Positions 12,801-28,439 of a DNA stretch of 64,000 nt are shown here, piece after piece (positions within the stretch are counted from its first letter, which is position 1; each line of letters begins with the position of its first letter). A program made the translations under genes and the position numbers. The notes under the pieces were generated by a model that saw only the letters and a list, made by a program, of their open reading frames with translations, ran no database searches and was not told the DNA's origin. Origin of the DNA: Dirofilaria immitis (Eukaryota > Nematoda > Chromadorea > Rhabditida > Onchocercidae); NCBI GenBank assembly GCA_024305405.1, contig JAKNDB010000087.1, forward strand, positions 8,558,501 to 8,622,500. The letters are read 5' to 3'.

Positions 12801-15800
12801 TTATTGTCTTATCTCTTTCTTGTTGTCACATCTTCGATTCAGGTTTAGTATAAAGTTTATTGTAGAATCTCTTTTACTTATATAACGATTCTCAAATCAA
12901 ATTTGTGCTGCTTAAACTAGTAAATGTAATCAATAATTTGATAAAAAATCCATAAACAATTTTGGATTATTTGAAATTCACTTTTATTATTATCATATCA
13001 ATCATCGATTAACTGTACATTTTAAGTACTTTTGAAAAATCAGTTAAAACTTTTGAAGAAACGAGAGGTTAACATGATTAAGTGTCAAGTAATTTTCATA
13101 CATCTCTCAATAAAAAATGTTTTCTTTTACTCAGCTAAACAAGTACTTAAAATTATATTAAATAAACTTTTAATATTTAAAAAATAAAATGAAAATCGTA
13201 AATTAAAAGTTTATGTTCAAATAACAAAGTATCGAAAATTATTGACGTAATATAAATGAAATAGTACAGAGGAAATAGAAAATCCTCTTTAAAAAGTTTC
13301 AAATTATTGTCTCATTAGAGGTTTTTGATATCTTATGTAGCAATAATGAAAAATAAAACGTTGACAGGATGAAAATTCTGGAAGCAAACGAAATATAAAG
13401 TTTAAATGGATGAATTTAAGGTTTTATCATATTAAGAGAATGAAGTTTTATATTCATTTTAGCATAAAAAGTTTTTTAGTCATTATTCTTCCATAAATAA
13501 ACAAAGCCAAATTTTTGAGGGAATTAAAAATTTCAAAAATTCTTTGTAAATGATAAATCGATATCTTGTTAAATTGAACCATCACCTCAAACCATTATTT
13601 CTACTTTCTAAATTCATTTCTTTTTTTCTTTTTGAGTAATTCCATTAATGTCGATTAATTCATCGGTAATTATCCTCGTCCTTCTTTTGGACGATTCGCA
13701 ATTTAAACCCGCAAATCAATAAAAATAAAATTTCAAAGATTTTACAGTTTGACATCTTTACTTTAACAATATTTGCAAAACATATCATTGATCAGATTAA
13801 TCATAAAATGATAAGTTAATAGGAAGCATGAAAGATATTAATCTATCTGAATCATGTTCTGTTAGATATTACAAATTATCTTATCAAAAAATTTTTTTAA
13901 GCGAAATTCTTCTCTGAAATTTAATTTGAAAATTTCAACTGTAAAAAAAGAAGAGAAAGTAAAGGATAAATGGATATTCTTTTATTAATAGATAAGCAAA
14001 AGCTTATTATAAATTCTATTCCTTTTATTATTTCATAGCACAGTTATGAAATTTAGAGATAAATTATTGATGTAATAAATTTAGCAGATTTATTTATATT
14101 TTATCATTATTTTATAGATTTATTTTTACAATAAATTCTATATAATTATTTTCGAATGATCATAGGTAAATTAAATTGGCTAATGCTGATTAATTTGTCA
14201 TTTGCTAATTTTTCTATCGTTTATGATAACAAAAATGATAACGAAATATACTATTCATAATGATGCTTAACTAAAATTCATTTTTTTTTAAATAACCAAG
14301 TTTTAAATAACCATTGCATTAGAAATATAACTGATTTTGTTATCATCTACTGATAGAAACACAATTTTTTCAAGAATGCTTCGCAGGAATATTCCTGGCG
14401 CAATACATTGTATCAAAATTTAAAATATTAATTTCAAATTTCATTTCAAGGGATTTTTTAATCTTTAATATTATTCGACGTCCAGAAAATATTTCATCAA
14501 ATTAACTTAATTTAATGGATTTTTCTTTTTTTTGATAGTTAGTATATCTTTGTTGCTTATTTAACAATAAATAAGTTTCAAATAATAATAAAAATAAGAA
14601 GTTTCAAAAAATATATAAAAAGATGATTATAAATAAAATTATTCTAATTTAAATCTCATGAAAATATCATCATCTTTGGATACATAGAAGAAATCTGCTA
14701 TTGAGCAATTTTTAATGATTTTAATTACCAATGAAAAGGAAAGAAAAGAAAAAACTGAGAGCTATTCAAAATGCAAATATATAAATATAATTTCATCCTT
14801 AGGACTTAAAATTAGCATCAATTGGGATATTAAAAATAAGGGATGGTTTATTATTTAAAAATTATACGAAATAAGAACCTCTTTCATATTTCTGATTTAA
14901 CTTCAGAGAATTCAAAGGAATACTTTTTAATTCAAAAGGATTTTAAATTTATTGTTCTTATATATGCAGTTTGATAAAAGGACTGATTTTGAGAAACTAA
15001 CATAAAAAAGTTTTAAAAAATCAAATTAAATAATAATATTAGAGAATTCAAAAACATACATAATGGTAACTATTAAATTCAAATTTCTGAATTGATTTGT
15101 AAAATAAGTAAAATGAGACATTATTACAAATATTGCTGGAAATATTTTTTTAAATAAAATAAGAATTGTTTATCATAAAAGATAACGAGAATCTCAAAAA
15201 ACTCATCAAACTGATTTCTTTTAATTTGTCGCATAATTATTGCTATTATCCAAATCCATGTTTTTGCTGTTATTATATCTTATTTTGAAATGATTTTATC
15301 ACGGGATGTTTTAATGAAGAAGAAATTCCGCAGAATATGTGTCAATTAATTATTATCTACTGCTTATATTATTCGAAATTATTACTTCCTTTATGAAATT
15401 CTTGATAATGTTTTCTATAAATAATAAACCAAAGGTTGTTTTTTCTTTGATTTATTGATTTTTTGATTCTTTTAAATTTATTTTGCATAGAATTAAACAG
15501 GTTTAATAGGCTGAGATTTTTGTACTATTATCAATATCTATGTTATATATTTCTAAAATTTCAAGCAAGCTACAAGAGAATAAAAAATTATCGAAATAAA
15601 ACTTTTTACAGAAAAAGTTCTAAGTAATGTCTTGAACTATTAATTTATCGCAATTATAATTTTGATTAATTTTTTTGTTTTTTTTCCTGAAATATTTTAC
15701 GAAAGATATTTGTCGTCATCTGTCATATTTCATTATTTTTTGATTTATTTCAAAAATAAAATTCTAAAAAATTTCATTTTGTTTTTGATTGTTTCATCAG

Positions 15801-15947
15801 TGTTCTCAACAATTAAACTTCTATTATATCTTTTGATGCATGCAATTTGACAATCCATTATCCTTATTTGATCTTTATTGTTATTATCAGAAGGAAAAAT
15901 TTAATATGACGAGTGGTACGTTAGGATATAGCTTTCTTTGTTGTAGT

Positions 15948-15969
15948 CTCAAACTTGGGTAATTAAATC
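15948..15969 (-). other. relic of nematode spliced leader SL1 in the genome
   Basis: Read on the minus strand, the last 20 bases of nematode SL1, TTTAATTACCCAAGTTTGAG, are present exactly. They are preceded by GA where SL1 has GG, so 21 of 22 bases match. The SL RNA gene continues with a GT splice donor directly after the final G. Here the next bases are ACTACAACAAAG, so this is not an SL RNA gene copy. No 5S rRNA sequence, which often neighbours SL genes in filarial worms, was noticed. The simplest reading is that a trans-spliced mRNA was reverse transcribed and inserted, leaving its 5' end here. Confidence 0.7.
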
Positions 15970-17075
15970 TCCGAATGAAAAAGATCAATTATGATGAATT
16001 TTATTCAGTATGATTGCGCTAAACAGGACAAATGGAAGGATGCTTAACTGTGTCAGCAAAACATAAGTTTTTTTTAAAGTTAAGGTGAGAGAGAATGAGA
16101 TTAGCAGTCGAATGATGTAAGAGTGGAAACGATCAATTGACTGTCCGTGTTGTTTATTCCTGTTAATAATGCCAGCTAATCGCGAGAATCTCATTTTTGT
16201 ATCGTTGATCCTTGGTGTTTGTGGCAAAGTGATGGTTTATCACACATTAGTTATATAATGGGCTTATTTATCAAAAAAGAAAAGATATAGCTATCTTTTA
16301 AAGAATGTGAAATGGAACCATTCAAATATGCACAAAACTTCGATCATTACAACATTCCAGAGAAGTAGTACAGATTACTATACTTTAAACATTGCATCTA
16401 AGCTTTGTATAGAACAAAATGTAAAATTAGATAAATGATTCGTTACATTAGATGATGATAACAATTCGTTTATGTTAGATGATAAATCATGTAAAAATAA
16501 TTTGATTAGTTGGATATATTTGTTATAGATTATTTCGGTTTTCCGACAGTAATAATTGAAAAATTTATCATTGGAAAAAATGATAGTTGAAATTTAATCA
16601 AATAAAGTTTCTATTATTTTAACATGTAGCATTATCTGCACAAACATTTCAAATGTAAAATTGATTTTCATAATTATATTTTATATTCCAATAATTGACA
16701 TATAGCTTTACAAATGTAAAAATTTGAATTCAATAATAATATAACATTATCCAAATAGCAGAGATATTGCGATTCAATTTCTAATTTAATATAATTGAAA
16801 AATATTATTTTATTCTTATGCTATTTTTCAAAAAACTTAAAAAGTAAAAACAAAATCCTACTTTTTCAAATATGTAGAAGTAATAAATCTTTTCATTTTT
16901 TCATATGCATAAAATGAGAACTAAAAGCGCGATATTATATTTAGAATGTAAATTGCAAATAAATGATAAGAAATGTGATAATTTTTATGTTGTATATTAT
17001 TATCATAGAGGATATAAATTTTTATCAAATTTTTTTGTGATTTTTAATTCAAAAAAAGGAAATAATCGGTTTTAG

Positions 17076-17474
17076 ACATTATTACTACATCAAGGTACAG
17101 ATGTAAATGCTTCAAATAAAGTTGGTTCAACAGCGTTGCATTTTGCAGCATTGCAGGAAAATGTTTATTTATATGGTCGAATTGTTACTTTCACACTCAA
17201 AAATTAACGTGGTATATAATTGTATTAATTATTAAATGATATTAATGTTATAAATTTTAATCATAATATATGTCAATTTCTTTTCTATTACATATATATG
17301 TGGAGGAAAATTAGTAGTGTATAAATTTTGTTTTTCTATTTATTTAATTTATTTAAGGATGCAAAAGATAGTAGTGAGCGACGACCTATAGATGTTTATG
17401 CTTGTGTATCTAAGATAGAATATCAAAAGGTGACGAAATTGTTACTTAATTGGAAACAACTTAATAAAATACAA
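17076..17474 (+). pseudogene. orphan ankyrin-repeat exons
   Basis: Exon A (17076-17211) follows a TTTTAG acceptor and reads LLLHQGTDVNASNKVGSTAL then HFAA, a clear ankyrin repeat. Its second half continues as MVELLLSHSKINV only in another frame, so it has one base too many or two too few. Exon B (17358-17474) reads DAKDSSERRPIDVYACVSKI and ends LLLNWKQLNKIQ before a GT donor. It joins exon A in phase. No further exons were recognised up- or downstream. This may be a fragment of a larger ankyrin gene, as for the kinase fragment near 55.2 kb, or a partial gene whose other exons are too diverged to see. Confidence 0.65.
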
Positions 17475-17725
17475 GTAATTCATTTTTGTAATTATTTATT
17501 TGTTTTAAATTTACTATTCATTTACCCATTGTTTAATTTTTTTAATTCTTCATCAATTTATTCATTCAATAATTTATCTTATTTATTGTTTCGTAATATA
17601 ATGAGTACATTCTGTCTCTTCTGTTTTTTCAATTATTAAAGTTGCGATCATTTCATCTTTATACAAAATTTACATAAGTAAGTTGGTGAAAAAATTTTAA
17701 AAACGAAAAATAATCAAATAAAATT

Positions 17726-17762
17726 GCATTTTTATACAATTTTTTAAATTGTATAAAAATGC
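17726..17762. repeat. perfect 17-bp hairpin
   Basis: GCATTTTTATACAATTT (17726-17742) is followed by TTT and then its exact reverse complement (17746-17762). It lies 250 bases downstream of the ankyrin exons. It could be a cruciform-forming relic. The stem is too short and AT-rich to call a microRNA. Confidence 0.8.
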
Positions 17763-19079
17763 TAATCAATTTTTGATTTAAAAAATGTACTGATAACAAA
17801 ACATATATTATATTAGGCTTAGGCTTAGACTCTAAATCATTAGAATGAATACTTTAAACTCAAATGTTGAAATAATTCCTAAAATCGAAGAAACTTGAAA
17901 ATATATCGAACAATTAACAATAATTTGTTAGAAACTTGTTCTTTCTTCACTCATTCTTTCTCTTCTGATTTTAACAAATTTCATTGCTATGGTATAAAGT
18001 TAGTATGAATTGATAACATTGGGAAAAAGTTCAGAATAGATATACGCATTTCTTTATGCTAAGGGATGCAATCAATAATTCCAATGATAATAAAAAAATT
18101 TTAAACATATTTTCTCAAAAACATTTTTCATATATAATCGTTAGACTAATAATTGATATTAATCAAAAGTTTTTGAAATTGTTGACACCAGAAGTTTAAA
18201 ATATTTAAAGACAATAACAAAATTCATGATCAAAATAAACCTTAAAAATAATTGTGACAAGCCAATGAAATGTTTCCGTCAAATAAGGTTTATTATGAAC
18301 TGCTAAGCCCTTTTTATTCTTATTTATGAAACTTTAGATTCCTGATGCAAAATTTTTCTGTTTTTTTAAATACTTTAAATTACTAATCGTCGCAATTCTT
18401 ACCATTTTAATTTATAATGAATTTTCAAATCTCAACCGCTTAAAACTGATATATTTATAGCTGCGTTTAGCCGAGAATTATTATTCATTTAATTTTGCTT
18501 GAGATTTTAATTTGTATAATTTTGTTTAATTGCGACAATAATATTGAAACTTTCAAGTCGATTTTTCTAAAAAAAAGCAAATGAAAAATAAACTCATCCT
18601 GTCCATAACAATCACTTCATATGAATTTTTAAAAAAGAACTTTCAGATTCTCTTCCGGGAGGATTTCTGTGGAAAATAGACTTATTTCAAAAAATTTAAA
18701 ATATTACTCATAATTACTTTATTCGTCCAAAGTGCTAATTTGAAAAAAAATAAATTTTCGAAATTAATTCTCATCTACTGCTTTTTTGAAAGAAAATGAC
18801 GAGCCCAATTTATGAAAGCCGTCACGACCGACTAATGTAAAAGTGATAAATATTATGTGTTGAGCTTGTAAACTGAACCGCTACATGATGTGCAGACTTA
18901 TTTATGCAGCAGTAAGCACGAAGCAAAAATTAGAATGCAAAACCTTATCTTCATTTTTATCTTTCCATTATTAGAAATTCAAAAAAAAACTATTTATTTA
19001 TAGCAAAAATGAACAATATAAAAGAGTGATCAGTAACAAAAAATGCATGAACTTCATTTTCAAGAGAAATGTAAGGCGA

Positions 19080-19345
19080 CACATCAACTTACTCAATATG
19101 AAGATTTCCAGACACCAAGTTGCTAAATATGAAGATTTCATTCCAGACATCACGTTGCTTAATAGAAAGACTTCAAGACATTCTTGAGAGGAACATCTCG
19201 AGACGCCAAGTTGCTTAATAGAAAGATTCCAAGACATCAGTGGACTAATCATGATCAGAAATTGTCATCATTATCATTGTCAAAATTCAGGAAACAATAA
19301 AACTTCCGAATCTTAAAAGTCGTTTAATAGAAAGATTACAAAACA
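19080..19345. repeat. degenerate tandem array (CAAGTTGCTTAATAGAAAGA)
   Basis: Five or six diverged units contain a phrase like CAAGTTGCTTAATAGAAAGA followed by TTCCAAGACATC. Variants have GAAGATTTCCAGACACC or GAAGACTTCAAGACATT. Spacing is about 35-60 bases. The array creates the 84-codon minus-strand open frame at 18998-19252, which is not a gene. Confidence 0.7.
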
Positions 19346-20588
19346 TATCTAAGTCGGATATTGGCATTACAATTCTCAAATATTCTAGCGATGAGCAGAT
19401 ACAAAAGAACAAAATCAATCGCTTTTTAGCTTTTTCATAACGAAGTTAATTCAACTGCTTCCCTTAAGTATGTCGAAGAAGCACTTAAAATCCAATTTAA
19501 ACGAATCATATTTCGTCATGCACAACTTTATTTGGCCTATTTCCAAAAACATTAGGCGTTTATTTTTGCAAAAACGCAAAAGAATTCAATACATAAACGC
19601 TTATTGCAATCTTCATGTATGATCCAAGTTTCGAGCAATAAGTTCTAATATGCTAAATATGCATCTTTTACAATAAAAAATATAGATCATTTCATCTTAT
19701 AAATGCTTTATTCTGTGGCTTTTAGTTTAAAATAAAACTATGCACACGAGAACAAGCATAAGGTGATAGGAAACATTGGCATCAGTGATATTTTCTACTA
19801 CGAGCTATTATATATTTGTAATTTTATTTTTCTCTACTCAACGAACTAACATCCAAAAAAGAACCAATGATATATGTTCTATAAGAATGGAAATCACATT
19901 TCTTTGTAAATTCAATATGAGCAAACGCACTGTCTAATATAAAAAAATTTAGTACACCATAGTTCGCTAATGATGTCTTCAGCGCTGGATGTTTCTGTAA
20001 CACTATTTAACTTTCTTTTCATTTTTATGTGTAACATAAAACTGGGATGCTTTGCAGAAATATCATTTACATGGGCATCTGCTTTGTGTATTCAAGTTAA
20101 AGTTGAAGTTCACTACCCTGAAACTAAGAAAAACCATCTCTTTTTCATAAGTAATAACATTTCCATAGCTATGCTTTTAGAAGATCAGCTCTATAATTAG
20201 TTCACAACTCTTACTTAGAAGGAATTTTTTACGAAGAAAATAGATGAAAGATTCAACAAATAAAACTGAAAAAAATGAACAAATATACGATTTCGAGAAA
20301 AAATTCAGTAAAATCGGTTGGCTTGATCGTTGAACGAAAGTGTAAACTGATTTTGTGATAATAGTTGAGTAGGCGGACGTCTGAAATTAGCACAATTAAA
20401 AATATATCTGCGAACTAGCCAATTTGAGTCACTATTTCATTAGAAATTGAAGCACATTTGCAAATGAAATTAAAAGCTTTTTCCGATTAAAGCTTCTCCT
20501 TTTATCTTTCACAAAGAAATAATTTTTAATATCATCAAAATTAATCTTACTAAATGCATTGTAAATAGTATTGTGCAGTATTTTTTTA

Positions 20589-23500
20589 TTAGTAACTATA
20601 AATACATTGTTCTTCACTTATTCGGAAAAGCGATAGTTCAAGACAGCGATAAACCTGCCCGTATGGTACAGGATTTCTTGCAGGGTCGCTAAATGCTGGA
20701 TTCATTTCAATTAGATTCTGTCCAAGATTCTGCCCCATATAAGGAGGTGGCGGTGCTGCAGGAGGCGGAATTCTAGAATCGAAATAGGGAAGACGTTGAG
20801 TATTCGGCGCATGCTGTATTCCAGCTATTGGAAACCTTTGCTGCGAAACTTGAGGTAATGATGGTGTATAGGCACCTGGTAGAGGTGGTGGTATCCCAAA
20901 AGGTGGTATACCTGGAAATATAAATCTGTTGACGATAATTTTTGCGAAAAACTAAATTAACAAAAAATTGATTTTTCAGTTAAATAATTCGGTCATTAAA
21001 ATAACAATCATTAGGGTGATGCCATTAACTTTACCAGAAATGTCCATTCCAAATGAACTTTAAAATGTGCAACACCTTCGACTGAATCTTTTTATACATA
21101 ACAATTTCTGTTTACCTAATTCCATGTTTCTCGAAGAAAATTTACGATGCACCTAAAAGGAAAATGCGAAAAAAGAATAATGCGATATTCACATTATTCC
21201 AGTACTATTCCTAAAACAACTAAATACATAAAAATTAGTTTACCTAATGGGAGTGGCTGTTGATATAATGGAGGTCTTGGTGTCCTCATTATGGCTGGTA
21301 GTCTAGGTCGAGGATTTGATGCATGATATGATGGATGGGGCAGTGGCAAACCTGCTGGAACGCAACTAGCTCCACTACGAACCATCTGCGAAGTTGGATC
21401 AAAAGTTATGTCTCGGTCCTCATCATACCTATAAACACCCCCAAATATTCTTTCGCGTGCTTGAAGATATGCTGCTTCCCTTTCCTGAAAACATATTTAA
21501 ATAACAATAATAATTTAAGTTATCAAATTGGAAGAGATGTAAGCAGGTCTCAATTAAGTTCTTTCCACTCAATTCCTTCCCCAATAATAGTAACCTTTTT
21601 TTCACCGTAAGGGTAAGGCCAGAGTAATAAGAAAGTAGTGACGTACCGGTTTATTCCTTGAAAGATCTAATCATGAACTGCCTCTTAACTTTCTCAAGGC
21701 GATACTACTTCTTTATTCTCTAGGTCAGAATTTAAATACGATACCGAATTTTCCTCTAAATAAAATTTCTCGAAATTCTAAAAACTATTCAATGAAAAAT
21801 CAATTTTTAAATAACATCTCATTGGTAATGATTTCCACTCTGTTCAGATTCATGTAAATTTTATTTTTCAATTAAAAAGCAATTCTTTCAGGAGTATCTT
21901 AATCGAAGAAATATTCCAGAATGCATGCATGTAACAATGTAACTTATGAGTCTGCCGAATTCAATCGGAGAAAGTGTTGTTCACGTCAATCAGTATGCAT
22001 AATCACAGTTCCGAATTCTTTCAACCAGAAAAAGTGTTGCTCACGTTAAAATATCAAATCTTCACCTGAAGAGTCATTGTTCTCGCTTTTTCCTCAAGTT
22101 TTGTCATGTCATGCTGCGAAGATGACGATTGCATTTCACAGCCTGATGGACGTTTTAAAATTTGAATAGCTGGTCTATCGAAACTAAAATCAAATGAACC
22201 GGAATCAATATGAGTTTCAGACGGTTTAATTTGATTAATCTTTAAATGCAATGCAATCAGTAAATGGTGGTAATTAGCATCAAGAAAATAAATCTACTAG
22301 TTCAAAGAATATAAGATAATCTATTAGTTTTGCAAATGAAGCAATTTTTCAATTATCAATCTTGAAATGATAACCTCGATCCCTGTTCCTGCATTTGCTG
22401 TGCTGCTTCTCTTGCCCTCCATATCTCCTCTTCTTTTTGCTTTTTCGCTTCAATTTCTTTCTTACGTTCATCGAAAAATTTTTCCGTGGCCTGTAAAAAT
22501 TCCTACGTGAACTAGAATAAATTGGAAAGAATAAATAAAATTTAAAAAAAATGAATAACCGAATAGCGAATAAATGATGAGATTTTCCGATAAATTTATG
22601 CATTCTCCCATAATGTAAAGTATGAAAAACATTGTACTATGCTCAGTAAAACCCTCAATGCTACGGTCACCCTCCGAGTACAATTCGGGCAAGTAATCCC
22701 TGTCGAAATATTCTTCGTATTAACATTCAAGCTTCTCTGGCATCCAGTATCTCACGCTCTTTTTTTTTATATATTCACTACCTAAATTCTCCAGCTTTAC
22801 TGGGCCATCTTCCCTGCTTTGTAAATGGTTTAAATTGAATAAATTTATGCATTTCAAAAGATCAAGATAATTATCTAAGTTTTCAACCTATTAAGCACCA
22901 TTAAACTGAATGGATTCTTCCCTATTTCCACTTAAATACATTTTCCGATAGCAATTAAAAAAATATTTCGAAACTGAACAATCATTAATCTATTTATTAT
23001 GAGTGTAAGCAAAAAATAATTAATTATTATGGATATTTTTGTCATGAATCATGTTTAAAGATGCCAATTTCTGTGAATAAACTGTAACTAAAAAGCTATT
23101 AGAAATAAAGCTAGATTATGCATTAAAACAATAAAATTCGGGTGGCTCTTGTTCACGATTCATTCTCCAAAATATGGATATTCTCTGCCATATGGATCAA
23201 CGATATTCAAATCGTGAAGAAAAATGCCAACCTAATTCCCACATTTTTTCGCATAAGAACAAATTTTCTTCCTTAAGTCTATCTTATAATCGTTTATTTA
23301 CCACGATATACACCGTGTTCAAGTCGTTACCTCGATCATTATACAAATTAATCAAATCCATTTGAGCGAAGATCAACTCATCTCTTTTTTCAAGCAATTT
23401 CCAGCAGATGTTTCGACCATCTAGTCATTGTTTCGTTGATTACAGAGACTAATGCAACAGCATGAATTATACTGTCTTATCAAAATTAAGCTAAAACTGC

Positions 23501-23982
23501 GCCTTGATTAGTCATGATCTAATAAACGCGAAAATTTTTACTCATATCTATCTCCTCTTTATTTTTCTGTTCACTAAACTTTTACCAGTCAGTTCACATT
23601 ATGGTTATTCCATTTTTTTAATGCATTGCATTAGACACATAACCATATCAGGCGATTTAATCCTTGGCTTCAATTTTGATTATTCTTCCTTAAATCTATA
23701 CAGCTCTCTTATAGAGAACCGATTTATGTATCCGACCACTAATCACTACTAATTCAATTGCGCTTCCTTTAAAAGTGCTTTAATTTTGAAATTCTAGAGT
23801 AAAGAAAAAAGTTTATAATTCGATACCAAATAAAAGCTTAAATTGCTAATCCATAGTTTCGTCCAAACAATAATGAAATGAATACCAGTCGAAATGAAAA
23901 AATATATTTTACCTCATCGCCAGCTTCTTCCCAGCTGTCGGCTACATTTTCGTTTTTGACACCCCTTATGACTATCTGTCAT
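20589..23982 (-). CDS. SZRD1: SUZ-domain protein, SZRD1-like
   Basis: Five exons: 23913-23982, 22375-22490, 22066-22183, 21244-21484, 20589-20911; about 288 residues. The order matches SZRD1: an N-terminal VADSWEEAGDE, a charged helix (KKEIEAKKQKEEEIWRAREA), then the SUZ region (RPAIQILKRPSG, then LEEKARTMTLQ|EREAAYLQARERIFGG). A proline-rich tail follows (LPLPHPSYHASNPRPRLP, PPPAAPPPPYMG) that vertebrate SZRD1 lacks. SUZ domains bind RNA; the exact role of SZRD1 is poorly known. Junctions 2-5 keep phase. The start is uncertain: the only nearby ATG (23980-23982) is out of frame with exon 1 unless the GGGG at 23962-23965 is really GGG, or an upstream exon exists. AATAAA overlaps the stop codon. 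The last intron carries a dispersed-repeat fragment. Confidence 0.85.
21015..21092. repeat. fragment of dispersed repeat family R
   Basis: GCCATTAAC...AAATGTCCATTCCAAATGAA...CTTTAAAATGTGCAAC...CTTCGACTGAATC is shared, with few differences, with 28521-28595. The fragment lies in the last intron of the SZRD1-like gene. It shows that family R has at least three copies in this window. Confidence 0.85.
22491..23912. other. long first intron of the SZRD1-like gene
   Basis: This 1.4-kb stretch has no exon that I can support. Open frames at 22468-22692, 23174-23365 and 23504-23752 show no family similarity. Confidence 0.5.
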
Positions 23983-25228
23983 CGCCCAAACAATCACACA
24001 AACACTGAATCGTGCCCAAGCTTGAAACTGGAAAACAAATTGTTTAATCCTTAACAATTACATAGTTCTTAAAATCTACCCGACGAAAAAGAAGATATTT
24101 TTCTTCTATATTATGTTCTAGTTCCCGCTTCTATAAGATAAAAAATTTTTTCACTATTACCCTAGTTTTTGTGTCGGAAACGAATGAAAACTCTCTACAG
24201 ACAACTTAACCAGAATTACTTGGATCGATATATGACACCAGAAGTCTTAAAATTACAAATCTGCTAGAAAATCATTTAGTTACCAATAAAAAATTCTTCC
24301 AATTAATCATTGCAAATGCAGTATTTAAGTAATATGGAGAATCCTATCAAAGCATTGAAGACATATAAACATTTGTCCTTACAATTTTATTCCTAAACAA
24401 TTTTCCTTCTCAGTGATCTAGTGAGAGACAAACTTCAACGCTTAATTCATTTTATTAAAAAGCTTATCCCTAAACAATTTTCCACCTCACTGATCAGTAA
24501 GAGACGAACCTTAACGCTTAATTCATTTTATTAGAAGAAATTAGAAAACAACTGCACAAGTTAATTCATCTTGCACTTTACACTATCTATGCTTCCGGAG
24601 TCCAATCTGTAGGTCACACAATACAAACAGGTTCCTCACATCTTAACGTTACATGTCGGTAAACAATCCCACTGACCAAATATATCACCCCTACTTGCGT
24701 ACTTGAAATGAGCGAATAATGCGCGCTATACGTTTGATAAGGAATTCTTTCCATGCTCTGATATCACAACATAAAACTACAATTTAAGAAATATATATAT
24801 CGATAATTTTCTTAACGCGTTTAGAATTGCTTCGCTGAGAATTAATATAATTTCCGAAAAGATTTAAAAGGAAATATTTATTCATTAAGATTATATTTAA
24901 ATGAAAATATTTATTTCATTAATGGTACTAGAAAAAATTACTTTACAATGGAGCCAATTATATATGCGATAATATAAAAATAGTTTCAACAATACAAATC
25001 ATCGAACAAAAGAACACCGGAAAAAGGATTTTGCTATTAACATTGGATGGGAAAAGAAAAAATTTAGCTAAATCCTAAATCATAATAGATTATTTCTGCT
25101 TTATTTTTCCATATCATATTTCTGGTTAAAGCAAAATTTAGCTGCACATAGTTTGAAGTTACATCATATTAGCATTTTTAAAAATGAAACTCAAAGGAAA
25201 TTGAGGACTGACTACAACGCAATTTAAA
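23983..25228. other. spacer between Rpt3 and SZRD1-like genes
   Basis: The 1.2-kb spacer between two minus-strand genes is longer than a typical nematode operon gap. Apart from the 77-bp duplication I see no feature. No SL2-type spacing or U-rich element is obvious. Confidence 0.5.
24391..24537. repeat. ~77-bp tandem duplication
   Basis: TCCTAAACAATTTTCC, then CTCAGTGATCTAGTGAGAGA, then AACGCTTAATTCATTTTATT occurs at 24391-24466. It recurs with about ten substitutions from 24467. It lies between the Rpt3 stop and the SZRD1 start. Confidence 0.8.
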
Positions 25229-28149
<2,921 letters not shown>

Positions 28150-28345
28150 TTTCGCGTTTCCAGAATAAAAAAATTACAAAGCTTGGCTGATGAAGAAATA
28201 AGCTTCTCAAGCAATCATAAAATGAACGAATAAATACTAATAATTTTAAAAAATAAATATTTTCAAGTGTGTGTAATCACATATAAAGATAATATTAATC
28301 ATTATTAAAATATAATTTGGGAGAAACAATTAGATCAAATCATAC

Positions 28346-28401
28346 CTGCACATCAACATCTACCATTTTTCTTTCTTTTTCCAATTCGATCTTTTCTTCT
28401 T
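28346..28401 (-). other. possible short upstream exon
   Basis: A 56-base segment is bounded by TTTTTTCTTACAG and GTATGA. One frame is open (EEKIELEKERKMVDVDVQ). It lies 196 bases upstream of the Rpt3 start codon on the same strand. It could be a 5' untranslated or alternative first exon of Rpt3. However, no good acceptor sits before the Rpt3 ATG and an in-frame stop lies there, so coding linkage is doubtful. Confidence 0.3.
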
Positions 28402-28439
28402 CTGTAAGAAAAAAAAATCATTCCTTAATACAGCAACAT

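Larger units (their letters stand above)
3959..17075. other. 13-kb repeat-rich region without recognised genes
   Basis: I found no exon with family similarity or a consistent splice chain on either strand. The region is strongly AT-rich and contains several degenerate tandem arrays, a (TA)n microsatellite pair, an inverted repeat and the SL1 relic, each listed on its own. Open frames of 60-80 codons (for example 10357-10545 + and 15985-16227 -) have no domain or splice support. An ancient gene with weak conservation could be missed by eye. Confidence 0.55.
17475..20588. other. no gene seen
   Basis: The stretch contains a perfect hairpin at 17726-17762 and a degenerate tandem array at 19080-19345. 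Open frames here (for example 19970-20200 + and 20432-20617 -) lack splice or family support. Confidence 0.55.

Noticed and set aside
15985..16227. 80-codon minus-strand open frame just upstream of the SL1 relic
   Set aside because: It lies on the wrong side to be the retroposed message, has no splice sites or family, and is a plausible chance frame.
24014..24028. CCCAAGCTTGAAAC resembling the end of SL1
   Set aside because: Only about ten bases agree and the preceding SL1 bases are absent.
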